Assembly: GCA_036522275.1 (NCBI GenBank)
Contig: DATDGC010000069.1
Location: 30,870 to 94,869 of the forward strand
DNA from: JAHFRG01 sp036522275
GTDB lineage: Bacteria; Pseudomonadota; Gammaproteobacteria; Burkholderiales; JAHFRG01
Length of the DNA stretch: 64,000 bases
Direction: 5' to 3'
Position 1 is the stretch's first letter; every line of letters begins with the position of its first letter. Positions 10,710 through 18,456 of this stretch are shown here, in pieces. The notes under the pieces are model-generated. The model did no database searches. It was not told where the DNA came from and saw only the letters and a list, made by a program, of their open reading frames with translations. The translations under genes were made by a program, and so were the position numbers.

Positions 10710-11135
10710 ATGAGCTCACCGAGCGATCTCAAGACCATCGGGCTCAAGGCAACGCTGCCGCGCCTCAAAATCCTCAATTTGTTCGAAAACAGCCCGGTAC
10801 GCCATTTGGCCGCAGAGGATGTCTATAAAGTTCTCATCAATGAGGGCATGGACATCGGGCTGGCCACGGTTTACCGCGTGCTCACCCAATTCGCGCAGGC
10901 AGGGTTATTAATACGCCACCATTTTGAAAGCGGCAAGGCGGTATTTGAATTAAACCAGGGCGGGCATCACGATCACCTGGTATGCATGCAATGCGGGCGG
11001 GTGGAAGAGTTTGTCGACCAGGAAATAGAGCGCCGCCAGATTAAAATCGCCAAGGAGCGCGGCTTCACGATTCACGAGCATTCGCTTCACATCTACGCCG
11101 ACTGCACCAAACCGAACTGCCCACACAAAACTTAA
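10710..11135 (+). CDS. fur: ferric uptake regulator Fur
   Basis: Iron-responsive DNA-binding repressor. 141 residues: N-terminal winged helix (about 1-82, with LATVYRVLTQFAQAGLL as recognition region) and a dimerisation/metal domain. Metal ligands visible are HHDH at 86-89, Cys92 and Cys95 (CMQC), and Cys132 and Cys137 (CTKPNC), the structural zinc set of the Fur class. Start ATG 10710 gives MSSPSDLKTIGLKATLPR. It is divergent from bamE. In related genomes recN usually lies close by; here a ~3.5 kb accessory block intervenes. Confidence 0.97.
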   Translation: MSSPSDLKTIGLKATLPRLKILNLFENSPVRHLAAEDVYKVLINEGMDIGLATVYRVLTQFAQAGLLIRHHFESGKAVFELNQGGHHDHLVCMQCGRVEEFVDQEIERRQIKIAKERGFTIHEHSLHIYADCTKPNCPHKT

Positions 11136-11157
11136 GGCCGGTGGCAGACCGGCGGCT

Positions 11158-11507
11158 GGTTACTTTTTCTTGCCTCACCAAGAAAAAGTAACCAAAAAGA
11201 AGGCGACCCCGGTTCGCCGCCCCTTCGACAAGCTCAGGGGTTCCCGGCGTTCCCCAGCCAAACCGGGCGCTGCGCAACTCGCGCTTCGCGCTCAGACAGT
11301 GCGAGCTCCGCGCCCCGGACTCGGACTCGCGCAGCGTGGAGCGGGAAGGGGCGCATGCTGCCGCAAGAGACACTGTGAAACGGGGCGCTAGTGCTGCCGC
11401 TCCCGCACCCCAAGCTTCGCTGACCGTGTCGCGGCAGCCCCCCTTTTTGGCCTTGTCACTTGGCGGCTCACAGGGGGTATCAAGCACACAAGTTGCCGAA
11501 AATTATT
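11158..11507. repeat. dispersed repeat, copy 1
   Basis: Begins with a perfect 15-bp inverted repeat, GGTTACTTTTTCTTG at 11158-11172 and its complement at 11179-11193, and ends with CACTTGGCGGCTCACAG and AAGTTGCCGAAAATTATT near 11507. The same start, middle (CTGCGCAACTCGC, GCTCAGACAGTG) and end recur in the same orientation at 14397-14707. Open frames on both strands here are side effects of its GC-rich composition. The inverted repeat also lies just after fur and could work as a weak terminator, though it has no clear U-tract. 11508-11658 shows nothing identifiable. Confidence 0.75.
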
Positions 11508-11658
11508 CCTACTCCCAACCCAATTGCCCTTCTCCTCTATTCCTACTGTGAATCCACTTTAATTAGCTCAATATATCCGTAGGCCCCCGTGTTACCTAAA
11601 CGGGGCCATCCGAAAGCAGGATCTAAGATCATCTCATAGATTGGAAGGCGACGCATAA

Positions 11659-12042
11659 ATGAAACGGAAAAACTGGTCCATCGTTCTGAAATTGATTTGT
11701 CTGTTGCTCGTAGGAAGAGCGGCACATGCGGATATCGGAAATGGGCAAATATATGTCGCTTTTGATCGAGGCCAGGATACCTGCGGACAATTCATTGAGG
11801 CTCGTCGATTCAATCAGCAGGAAAGCGCGACCTATGCCATATGGCTAGCTGGTTACATTACCGCCTACAACCACTTCAAGCCTGACACGTCCGATCTTCT
11901 CAATTCTTCGAACCCCAATCCTGCTCCCATGGCGGGGCCGATAGCTTGGATAAAACGATATTGCCTAGACCATCCAATGTCTAGTTTTATTCAGGCTGTA
12001 GATCAATTTACCGACATGCAATATCCGAATCGAAGAAAATAG
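11659..12042 (+). CDS. secreted Rap1a/HdeA-like small protein
   Basis: 127 residues. A signal peptide is clear: MKRKNW, a hydrophobic run, then AHA before the likely cleavage at residue 24. The mature part has the pattern CGQFIEARR, then WLAGYITAYN, then IAWIKRYCLDHP and a helical C-terminus, with two Cys that could form one disulphide. This pattern resembles the HdeA/Rap1a-like family of small periplasmic proteins (acid chaperones and T6SS immunity proteins), but I see no effector gene beside it, so immunity is not supported. Export to the periplasm is the firm part of the call. Composition is more AT-rich than in the core genes. Confidence 0.65.
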   Translation: MKRKNWSIVLKLICLLLVGRAAHADIGNGQIYVAFDRGQDTCGQFIEARRFNQQESATYAIWLAGYITAYNHFKPDTSDLLNSSNPNPAPMAGPIAWIKRYCLDHPMSSFIQAVDQFTDMQYPNRRK

Positions 12043-12099
12043 CAACCGGACAGCCATGGGCAAACAATAACTCTACCGATAGGACTTATTTGAGGTTCC

Positions 12100-12285
12100 A
12101 TGCAATCCTTTATATGCAAGAAGTGCAGCAAGAAATCCAAGGTGAAGGGAATTGAGCAGAACGATGGAAAAGCATTTGTTGTCTGTGAGCACTGCAGTGA
12201 AAAAAACAAATTACACCAGTTACCGACATGTCTAGGAGCCCCACTTCAGTTTGAGATAATAAGCCTCATCGAAGACGATCATTAG
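12100..12285 (+). CDS. small zinc-ribbon protein
   Basis: 61 residues with two knuckles, CKKC at about 6-9 and CEHC at about 29-32, spaced as in a four-Cys zinc ribbon. The block FVVCEHCSEKNKLHQLP followed by GAPLQFEI recurs in uncharacterised small bacterial proteins. A GAGG ribosome-binding site stands 5 nt before the ATG. No function can be assigned; the protein is likely cytoplasmic. It lies 57 bp after the secreted protein on the same strand. Confidence 0.6.
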   Translation: MQSFICKKCSKKSKVKGIEQNDGKAFVVCEHCSEKNKLHQLPTCLGAPLQFEIISLIEDDH

Positions 12286-12377
12286 CATAACAGCACAACT
12301 GTATTGATTCCGACCATTCCCTATCAATTACCCTAACGTTTCATTACGGTAATTGAACGAGATAAAACATAGCTCCA

Positions 12378-12866
12378 ATGGGTGTGTGCACGCAACTATC
12401 TACCTTCGGCAGAAACCAGTATTTCGTCGATACACTTACCGCATCTACCGCACGGTTCATAGTCGTGGGCGGACTGGCCGTCCAATTTTATGTTCCAGAT
12501 CGGCAAGTCGATGATCTTGACATTTTGATCGACCCTTCTCAAGAGACGGCTGCAAAGGTGATTGCCGCGCTATCAAGCCCACTGTTTCACCACAGCATCA
12601 CCGTCGAACAGCTTACTCAGTTAAAGAGAATACAGGTTCCTGTAAAGATCGACTTCTATCTGGATATCCTGACGCCTGGACCAGAAATAGATTTTGCTCA
12701 GGAATGGACGTTGGCCCGAGAAGCTAAACTAGGAGCCACTCCTGTTCGCGTGGCCGCAATCGAAACCTTGCTCAAATTGCTCTCTGGCAGCCAAGAGCCC
12801 AAGCATATTCGCGATATTGAGCTTCTCAAGAGGGTCAAAGCCGGTACACCACAGGTTCCGCTGTAG
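12378..12866 (+). CDS. orphan nucleotidyltransferase-fold protein
   Basis: 162 residues. The N-terminal half has the polymerase-beta-like signature of minimal nucleotidyltransferases: IVVGGLAVQFYV (Gly-Gly helix) followed by RQVDDLDILID, where the Asp-x-Asp pair would bind metal. The C-terminal part IETLLKLLSGSQEPKHIRDIELL is like the helical end of MNT/AbiEii-type proteins. Such domains often occur in toxin-antitoxin or abortive-infection pairs, but no HEPN or antitoxin partner is next to it, so a role in defence is only a guess. The start at 12378 lacks a strong ribosome-binding site. Confidence 0.55.
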   Translation: MGVCTQLSTFGRNQYFVDTLTASTARFIVVGGLAVQFYVPDRQVDDLDILIDPSQETAAKVIAALSSPLFHHSITVEQLTQLKRIQVPVKIDFYLDILTPGPEIDFAQEWTLAREAKLGATPVRVAAIETLLKLLSGSQEPKHIRDIELLKRVKAGTPQVPL

Positions 12867-12938
12867 GTAGTGCGCCAAGGCTAGTTTACTAACGCAGTCG
12901 CACTTTCAATAACCAAGAGTCCTCAGATTTGCCCTGGT

Positions 12939-12963
12939 TGGGGAGCCAATCGGGGCTCGAACT
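12939..12963 (-). other. tRNA 3'-end-like fragment
   Basis: Read on the minus strand the 25 bases give a TTCGAGC T-loop, CCCGA, a possible acceptor strand TTGGCTC, one base and CCA, with exact tRNA spacing. The rest of a tRNA is absent: the 5' side of the T-stem does not pair. It could be a remnant of an integration site. The surrounding 12867-13115 stretch has no gene; it also contains a CCTTCGACAAGCCTGTCC-type dispersed repeat near 13013. Confidence 0.35.
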
Positions 12964-13115
12964 GCGTAGTTCAAAACTGATTTTCCTGCCGTCTTTCGCG
13001 TTCCTTCGACAAGCCTGTCCTAAGTTTATCAAAGGGCTCTGGACAAGTCTTAATGGTTCAGCATTTAATTCCCAGTATTTCCGCCGCGTGTGGAAGCCTG
13101 CCCTGCTCCGCCCAA

Positions 13116-13145
13116 AAAGAAGCCGGGAATAATCCCGGCTTCTTT
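13116..13145. terminator. intrinsic terminator downstream of the cold-shock gene
   Basis: AAAGAAGCCGGGA and its exact complement form a 13-bp stem with a 4-nt loop (ATAA). On the minus strand the stem is followed by further T residues, so it terminates the csp transcript; it is symmetric enough to act from the plus side as well. Confidence 0.85.
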
Positions 13146-13171
13146 ATTTATTGCTGAAATGCTTAAGCAGT

Positions 13172-13378
13172 TTACGCGGCCTGAATATTGGACGCTTGCT
13201 TCTTGCCTTTATTCCCCTCGGTGATCTCGAAGGACACTTTCTGCCCTTCTTTAAGGGTTTTGAACCCTTGCATGTTGATTGCCGAGAAGTGAGCGAATAA
13301 ATCTTCCCCGCTCACATCCGGGGTAATAAAACCAAAGCCTTTCGAGTCATTAAACCACTTTACAGTTCCGGTTGCCAT
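13172..13378 (-). CDS. cold-shock protein, CspA family
   Basis: 68-residue single-strand nucleic-acid-binding beta-barrel, an RNA chaperone. Both RNP motifs are visible: KGFGFI at about 13-18 and DLFAHF at about 27-32 (commonly DVFVHF). Ribosome-binding site AAGGA 7 nt before ATG 13378. A consensus promoter at 13506-13534 implies a ~120-nt 5' untranslated leader, as in cspA-type genes whose leaders respond to temperature. A strong terminator follows. Single-gene unit. Confidence 0.93.
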   Translation of the reverse strand: MATGTVKWFNDSKGFGFITPDVSGEDLFAHFSAINMQGFKTLKEGQKVSFEITEGNKGKKQASNIQAA

Positions 13379-13505
13379 TTTACGTTCCTTAATTAAATTG
13401 AAAAACAGGACAAGCCTGATGTCTAAATCTCAAGGCTTCAAAAGGACGAAAATTCAACAACCAGAATAATTCAGACCCCAAACACCTGAAACTAAACACA
13501 CGCAC

Positions 13506-13534
13506 GTTATACGCACTTTACGTCCGCTTGTCAA
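13506..13534 (-). promoter_or_regulatory. strong sigma-70 promoter and long leader for csp
   Basis: TTGACA (13534-13529, perfect), 17-bp spacer, TATAAC (13511-13506). Predicted start near 13499 gives a leader of about 120 nt to the ATG at 13378. The leader is A/T-rich and has no other gene. Confidence 0.75.
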
Positions 13535-13561
13535 AACAATTTGGCCGGCGGTGCCAAGCGG

Positions 13562-14308
13562 CTATCTGCCTCCCGTAACATCAATAAACGCCCCGCTTGT
13601 GTACGAAGCTTCGTCCGAGAGCAGCCACATAATCGCGTTTGCCACCTCGATAGCCGTGCCGCCGCGCTTCATCGGCACCAATTCCTTGACGCGATTCACT
13701 CGGTTCGGTTCGCCACCGCGGGCATGGATTTCGGTGTAGATAAAGCCGGGCCGCACGGCGTTTACGCGAATGCCTTCCTCAGCAACTTCCTTGGCCAATC
13801 CTATGGTCATCGAATCAATGGCGCCTTTGGAGGCGGCGTAGTCCACGTATTCGCCTGGAGAACCCAGGCGCGATGCAAACGATGATACGTTGACAATCGC
13901 TCCACCCGCCCCGCCGCGCTTGGTGGACATGCGCCGCACAGCTTCGCGAGCGCACAAGAAACACCCGGTAATGTTCGTTGTAAAGACACGGTTCAGACGG
14001 GCAGCATTCATGTCCTCCAGCTTCATTTGCTGCTCCAAAATCCCTGCGTTGTTGACGAGCGCAGTGATCGGTCCCAATTCCTTGTCCGACGTTTCAAACA
14101 ATCGGATCACATCGGATTCAGAAGCCACGTCGCCAGCCACGGCGATGGCTTTCCCTCCGGCGCGGTTGATTTCGCTGACAACGGCATCAGCGGCGGTTCG
14201 ATTTTGGAGATAGTTGACGCATACGGCGTAGCCGCGCTCGGCGGCAAGTTTCGCGGTAACGGCACCTATTCCGCGGCTGCCTCCAGTGATTACTATTATT
14301 TTATTCAC
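13562..14308 (-). CDS. SDR-family NAD(P)-dependent oxidoreductase
   Basis: 248 residues, classical short-chain dehydrogenase. Cofactor motif TGGSRGIG at 8-15, NNAG in ALVNNAGILEQQ, the catalytic Ser in NVSSFASRLGSPGEY, and Tyr and Lys in YVDYAASKGAI. Arg and Asn near strand 2 (NYLQNR) suggest NADP preference. The substrate cannot be read from sequence; glucose-1-dehydrogenase-like and 3-oxoacyl-ACP reductase-like enzymes share this layout. It lies alone on the minus strand inside the island, 182 bp upstream of csp, with a repeat copy upstream. Confidence 0.85.
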   Translation of the reverse strand: MNKIIVITGGSRGIGAVTAKLAAERGYAVCVNYLQNRTAADAVVSEINRAGGKAIAVAGDVASESDVIRLFETSDKELGPITALVNNAGILEQQMKLEDMNAARLNRVFTTNITGCFLCAREAVRRMSTKRGGAGGAIVNVSSFASRLGSPGEYVDYAASKGAIDSMTIGLAKEVAEEGIRVNAVRPGFIYTEIHARGGEPNRVNRVKELVPMKRGGTAIEVANAIMWLLSDEASYTSGAFIDVTGGR

Positions 14309-14396
14309 TGTTCAGAAATCCTAAGTTGTCGCCGCAAATATAATGCCGGGGGCAGCGCAGCGGCTGGTGGTTTCTGTCGGGGGCGGCCCGACAGCC

Positions 14397-14707
14397 GGTT
14401 ACTTTCTCTTGCGCGGCCAAGCGAAAGTAACCAAAGAGAACGCCGCCCTGCTGCGCCGGCCCTTCGGCAAGCCTGTCCTGAGTTAACCGAAGGACTTAGG
14501 GCTTCCTTCGGTTTGTTGGCAAGTTGGGCGGCTGCGCAACTCGCACGATCCGCTTCGCGGCCACGTGCTCAGACAGTGCTCGCCGGAATCTCCCAACTTG
14601 CCTGCCAAACCTCAGCGGCGCAAAAGGGGAAATAACCGCCCCGTTTCGGCCTTGTCACTTGGCGGCTCACAGAGGGCGTCAAGAACACAAGTTGCTGAAA
14701 ATTATTT
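14397..14707. repeat. dispersed repeat, copy 2
   Basis: Starts with the imperfect inverted repeat GGTTACTTTCTCTTG / CAAGCGAAAGTAACC (14 of 15 pairing) at 14397-14432 and ends with CACTTGGCGGCTCACAG and AAGTTGCTGAAAATTATT. Same orientation as copy 1 at 11158, with divergent central parts. It contains a CCCTTCGGCAAGCCTGTCC unit, a short repeat also seen near 11219 and 13013. Frames across it are not credible genes. Confidence 0.75.
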
Positions 14708-14742
14708 CGATTCTGCCGCGACTGTTTCATCGGCATAACAAG

Positions 14743-16422
14743 CTACAACTTGCCGGAAGTGCTGGCGATGCCTCTTAGCATCTCCGCCGCGTGCTTGCGC
14801 GTGGTTTCGGTGATCTTGACGCCGCCTAGCATGCGCGCGATTTCTTCGATGCGCGCTTTTTCATTCATCACTTCAATGCGGCTCAAGATCGAGCCGTTGA
14901 CCGAGGATTTGCTCACTTGCCACTGCTGATCGCCCGCCGCCGCGACTTGCGGCAAGTGCGTGATGCACAACACCTGGCGTTCCTTGCCAAGCTTTTTGAG
15001 CAGGCGCCCGACGATTTCGGCGACGCTCCCGCCGATGCCCGCATCCACTTCGTCGAAAATCATGGTGGGCACCGCGCCGACTTTGCTGGTGACGACTTGA
15101 ATCCCTAAGCTGATGCGCGACAATTCGCCGCCTGAGGCGACTTTCGCAAGCGGCCGTAACAGCAAGTCTTTATGCGCGCTCACCATGAATTCCACCTGCT
15201 CCAGGCCATAAGCCGCGCCCTCTTCAAGCGCATTCAATGCCACCGAAAATTCTCCGCCGCTCATGGCAAGGTTTTGCATCGCTTCAGTAACCTCCTGCGA
15301 TAGCAATTTCGCCGCTTTTTTGCGTGCCGCGCTTAATTTTTTAGCACGGGCTTCATACGCGCTGCACGCGATTGCTTCCTGTTCTTTGAGTTCCTCCACT
15401 CCGCCAACACCGCCCATTTCCTGCAAGCGCGCCTCGAACTTTTGCAGCAAATCCGGAATCTCTTCGGGCTTCACGCGATGCTTGCGCGCGGTTGAATGAA
15501 TCGCATCAATGCGCCGCTCCGCCTGTTGCAAACGTTCAGGATCGAGATCGAGCTTCTCCTGGTAATGCCGTATCGTGTACACCGCTTCCTGCAACTGGAT
15601 TTGTGCTGGTTCCAGAATATCCAGAATTTCTTTCAAACCGGGGTCGTGTTCGATCAAGTTCCGGAAGCGGGAAATCAGCGAATTGAGCTGTGCGATCAGC
15701 GCAGCATCGTTTTCCGAAAGCGCATCAAGCGCCATTCCCGCAGCCTCGAGCAGAGTTGCGGCATGGGTAAGACGCGAGTGATCCGCCTGAAGCGATTGCC
15801 ACTCATCGGGGGAAAAATTCAAGGTCTTGAGCTCGCGCGCCTGCCATTCCAGCTGCTCGCGCTCGGCGGCGAAGGCGGTGGCGTTGGTTTCCCATTCCTG
15901 CCGCCGTTTGCGCAAGCTTTGCCATTGACGGTAATGCTCAGCGACTTGCGCGGCCAGTTCGCCTAATCCGCCGTAGGCATCCACAAGTTCGCGCTGCGAT
16001 TCGGCCTTGAGCAGTGTCTGGTGCGCATGCTGTCCGTGGATTTCCACCAGCTTCTCGCCCGCTTCGCGCATTTGCTGAACAGTCGCCGTGTGACCGTTGA
16101 TGAAACCGCGCGAACGGCCGTTGGTTTCAATCACACGGCGCATTAAACAAACACCGGAATCGCCCTCCAGATCATTGTCACGCAGCCAGGCGGAAAGCGA
16201 GTCCAATTTGCCGAAATCGAACTCGGCGGTAATCTCTGCGCGCTCTGTGCCATTACGCACTACCACGCCATCGGCGCGCTCGCCCAGAGTGAGCGCCAGC
16301 GCATCAATCAGTATGGATTTTCCGGCGCCGGTTTCTCCCGTCAGCACGGTAAAGCCCGGCTTGAATTCGAGCTCCATCGAATCGACGATCACGAAATCGC
16401 GGATGATTAGAGCCTGTAACAT
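14743..16422 (-). CDS. recN: DNA repair protein RecN
   Basis: SMC-like ATPase acting in double-strand break repair by RecA-dependent recombination. 559 residues. Walker A GETGAGKS at 29-36, a long helical coiled-coil middle (about 150-370) and a C-terminal ATPase half with signature SGGELSR and Walker B MIFDEVDAGIGG. The frame is open to 16590, but ATG 16422 gives the standard start MLQALIIRDFVIVDS; it begins 4 bp after the nadK stop, so the two are translationally close. Confidence 0.97.
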   Translation of the reverse strand: MLQALIIRDFVIVDSMELEFKPGFTVLTGETGAGKSILIDALALTLGERADGVVVRNGTERAEITAEFDFGKLDSLSAWLRDNDLEGDSGVCLMRRVIETNGRSRGFINGHTATVQQMREAGEKLVEIHGQHAHQTLLKAESQRELVDAYGGLGELAAQVAEHYRQWQSLRKRRQEWETNATAFAAEREQLEWQARELKTLNFSPDEWQSLQADHSRLTHAATLLEAAGMALDALSENDAALIAQLNSLISRFRNLIEHDPGLKEILDILEPAQIQLQEAVYTIRHYQEKLDLDPERLQQAERRIDAIHSTARKHRVKPEEIPDLLQKFEARLQEMGGVGGVEELKEQEAIACSAYEARAKKLSAARKKAAKLLSQEVTEAMQNLAMSGGEFSVALNALEEGAAYGLEQVEFMVSAHKDLLLRPLAKVASGGELSRISLGIQVVTSKVGAVPTMIFDEVDAGIGGSVAEIVGRLLKKLGKERQVLCITHLPQVAAAGDQQWQVSKSSVNGSILSRIEVMNEKARIEEIARMLGGVKITETTRKHAAEMLRGIASTSGKL

Positions 16423-16426
16423 ATAG

Positions 16427-17299
16427 CTACGAGGTTTGGCTCCAATGCAGCTTTTCGCGCAGCATGTGGTAGTAGTTATGCCCCACCGGGTGCAGCAGGC
16501 GGATGGTGTCGGGAGCGCGGCGTACCTGGATTTTGTCGCCATCGCGCAAATCGAAATGCGAATGGCTGTCGAAGTGCGCGCGCGCGTCACCCGAATCGTG
16601 CATCAGGATTTCCACGGTGGAATCGCCGCTCACTATGATCGGGCGGTTGCTCAAGGTATGTGGAGCTACCGGCACCAGGGCGATCAAGCTCAACGAAGGA
16701 TTGACGATTGGCCCGCCGGATGACAGCGCATAAGCGGTGGAGCCGGTAGGGGTGGCGACAATCAGGCCGTCGGAACGCAAGGTATAGACGTACTGCTGAT
16801 TGATATGAACGTCGAATTCAATCAAGCTGCCCTTCGCGCCCTTGCTTATCACCACGTCGTTGAATGCCAGCACTTTAAATACGCTCTGGTTGTTGCTGAA
16901 GATTTCCGCGGAAAGCAGCATGCGCTCTTCAGTGACATACTTGCCGTCAAGAATCGCGCCGATGGTCTCCAGCATGGTGTCCACCGAAATGTCGGTAAGA
17001 AACCCCAGCCGTCCCTGGTTAACGCCCACCAGCGCCACGTTGTGGGGGGCGAAGGTGCGGGCAATATTGAGCATGGTGCCGTCGCCGCCGATTACAATGG
17101 CGAGATTCGCGCGCTTGCCGATTTCCTCGAGCGCCAATACCGGGTAAGCGCTGTTTTCGAGATGCACCGAAGTCAGCCTATCCACCAGCACCGTGATACC
17201 GCGGCCTTCCAGGAAACGCGCCAGACGCAGCAGGTGCCCGGCGATTTCCGGGCTTTTGTATTTGCCGATGAGGGCAACTGTTTTAAAAGGATTGTTCAT
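16427..17299 (-). CDS. nadK: NAD kinase
   Basis: Phosphorylates NAD to NADP. 290 residues. GGDGT at 71-75 is the diagnostic nucleotide motif; the NDVVISKG and TPTGSTAYALSSGGP blocks that bind NAD follow. Start ATG 17299 gives MNNPFKTVALIGKYKSP; the longer frame to 17365 is encoded by a G-rich repeat and is not typical. recN follows within 5 bp. In many Betaproteobacteria nadK is divergent from hrcA, as here. Confidence 0.97.
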   Translation of the reverse strand: MNNPFKTVALIGKYKSPEIAGHLLRLARFLEGRGITVLVDRLTSVHLENSAYPVLALEEIGKRANLAIVIGGDGTMLNIARTFAPHNVALVGVNQGRLGFLTDISVDTMLETIGAILDGKYVTEERMLLSAEIFSNNQSVFKVLAFNDVVISKGAKGSLIEFDVHINQQYVYTLRSDGLIVATPTGSTAYALSSGGPIVNPSLSLIALVPVAPHTLSNRPIIVSGDSTVEILMHDSGDARAHFDSHSHFDLRDGDKIQVRRAPDTIRLLHPVGHNYYHMLREKLHWSQTS

Positions 17300-17322
17300 G
17301 CCCAAATTAAACCATAAAAAAA

Positions 17323-17353
17323 CAGTTAGGGGTGAGGAGTTAGGAGTGAGGAG
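17323..17353. repeat. G-rich heptamer repeat upstream of nadK
   Basis: CAGTTAGGGGTGAGG followed by degenerate copies of (T)TAGGAG/TGAGGAG. The first 15 bases recur exactly at 36851-36865 upstream of trpA. G-runs on the plus strand could form a quadruplex. Part of a dispersed repeat family, not coding. Confidence 0.6.
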
Positions 17354-17433
17354 TAAAAGCAACACTTTTAACAGAATTCAATTCTTTGTTCCCGTTCTCA
17401 CACCTTACCCGTGGCTTTGTGTAAAATTGATTT

Positions 17434-18453
17434 ATGCTCAGCGAACGCGCCCAGGTACTGCTAAAAACCCTGGTGGAACGCTATATCAGCGACGGCCAGC
17501 CGGTAGGCTCGCGCGCGCTTTCGAAATATTCCGGTTTGGATTTAAGCCCCGCCAGCATCCGCAACATCATGGCCGACCTGGAAGAGATGGGTTTCATCGC
17601 CAGCCCGCATACTTCGGCCGGACGGGTACCCACCCCGCTCGGCTACCGTTTCTTCGTGGACACCCTGCTCACCATCAAACCGCTCGACACGGCGCAAATC
17701 AACCAGCTGGAAGGTCAGTTACAGACCGAAAATACGCAGAAATTGGTGCTTTCCGCCTCGCATTTACTCTCGGATCTCACGCACTTTGCCGGAGTAGTAG
17801 TGAACCCCAAACGGCGCAGTGCTACGTTCCGGCATATCGAATTCCTGAGCCTCGCCGAGAAGCGTATCCTGCTCATCATCGTCACCCATGAAGGCGACGT
17901 GCAAAACCGCATCATCTTTACCGAAAAAAACTATTCCCCCGCGGAGCTTACTCAGGCCGCCAACTTCCTTAACCAGAATTATGCCGGCAGCACCTTCGAA
18001 GAAATACGCAAACATGTCCGGGAAGAGCTCCAGCAGTTGCACAGCGATATGACCGCGCTGATGACCGCCGCGCTGGAAGCGGGCAGCCAGGCGGTCTCGG
18101 AGTCGGCGGGCGACTACGTGATTTCCGGGGAACACAACCTGCTGCACGTGCAGGACCTTTCCTCCAACATGGCGAAACTGCGCAGACTGTTTGATCTTTT
18201 CGAGCAGAAAACCACGCTGTTGCAACTGCTCGATGTCAGCGGCCGGGCACATGGCGTGCAGATTTTCATCGGCGGCGAGTCGGGCCTGGTGCCGCTTGAC
18301 GAATGCAGCGTGGTCACCGCGCCCTACGAAGTGGACGGGCAAGTCGTGGGCACCGTCGGCGTGATTGGCCCGACGCGCATGGCTTACGAGCGGGTGATTC
18401 CCATCGTGGATATCACCGCGAAACTCCTCTCCAGCGCACTGTCGCAACATTAA
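17434..18453 (+). CDS. hrcA: heat-inducible transcription repressor HrcA
   Basis: Repressor of chaperone genes that binds CIRCE operators and is kept active by GroE. 339 residues: N-terminal winged helix (VERYISDGQPVGSRALSK, SPASIRNIMADLEEMGFI) and a C-terminal GAF-like domain ending GPTRMAYERVIPIVD. First gene of the run hrcA-hemH-grpE-dnaK-dnaJ; hemH starts 3 bp after its stop. I could not find a CIRCE operator in the spacers before hrcA, grpE or dnaK, so its targets may lie elsewhere, for example at groESL. Confidence 0.96.
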   Translation: MLSERAQVLLKTLVERYISDGQPVGSRALSKYSGLDLSPASIRNIMADLEEMGFIASPHTSAGRVPTPLGYRFFVDTLLTIKPLDTAQINQLEGQLQTENTQKLVLSASHLLSDLTHFAGVVVNPKRRSATFRHIEFLSLAEKRILLIIVTHEGDVQNRIIFTEKNYSPAELTQAANFLNQNYAGSTFEEIRKHVREELQQLHSDMTALMTAALEAGSQAVSESAGDYVISGEHNLLHVQDLSSNMAKLRRLFDLFEQKTTLLQLLDVSGRAHGVQIFIGGESGLVPLDECSVVTAPYEVDGQVVGTVGVIGPTRMAYERVIPIVDITAKLLSSALSQH

Positions 18454-18456
18454 ATA

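Larger units (their letters stand above)
11158..14707. other. accessory island between fur and recN, bounded by direct repeats
   Basis: The segment between repeat copies 1 and 2 holds five genes with no common pathway: a secreted small protein, a zinc ribbon, an orphan nucleotidyltransferase, a cold-shock protein and an SDR oxidoreductase. Codon use in the first three is more AT-rich than in the flanking core genes. Fur and recN are normally close neighbours in Betaproteobacteria, so the block looks inserted. Recombination between the direct repeats could delete it as a unit. Confidence 0.5.

Noticed and set aside
11065..11487. Minus-strand frame over the end of fur and repeat copy 1
   Set aside because: Lies inside the dispersed repeat; overlaps fur; the matching frame is not kept in copy 2.
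12930..12975. Complete tRNA gene on the minus strand
   Set aside because: Only the T-loop and 3' acceptor strand fit; T-stem does not pair and no anticodon arm exists upstream.
12929..13132. 67-codon plus-strand frame
   Set aside because: Built from a tRNA-like scrap, a dispersed CCTTCGACAAGC repeat and the csp terminator; no ribosome-binding site.
14027..14635. Plus-strand frame across the SDR gene start and repeat copy 2
   Set aside because: Half antisense to the SDR gene, half repeat; no conserved domain.
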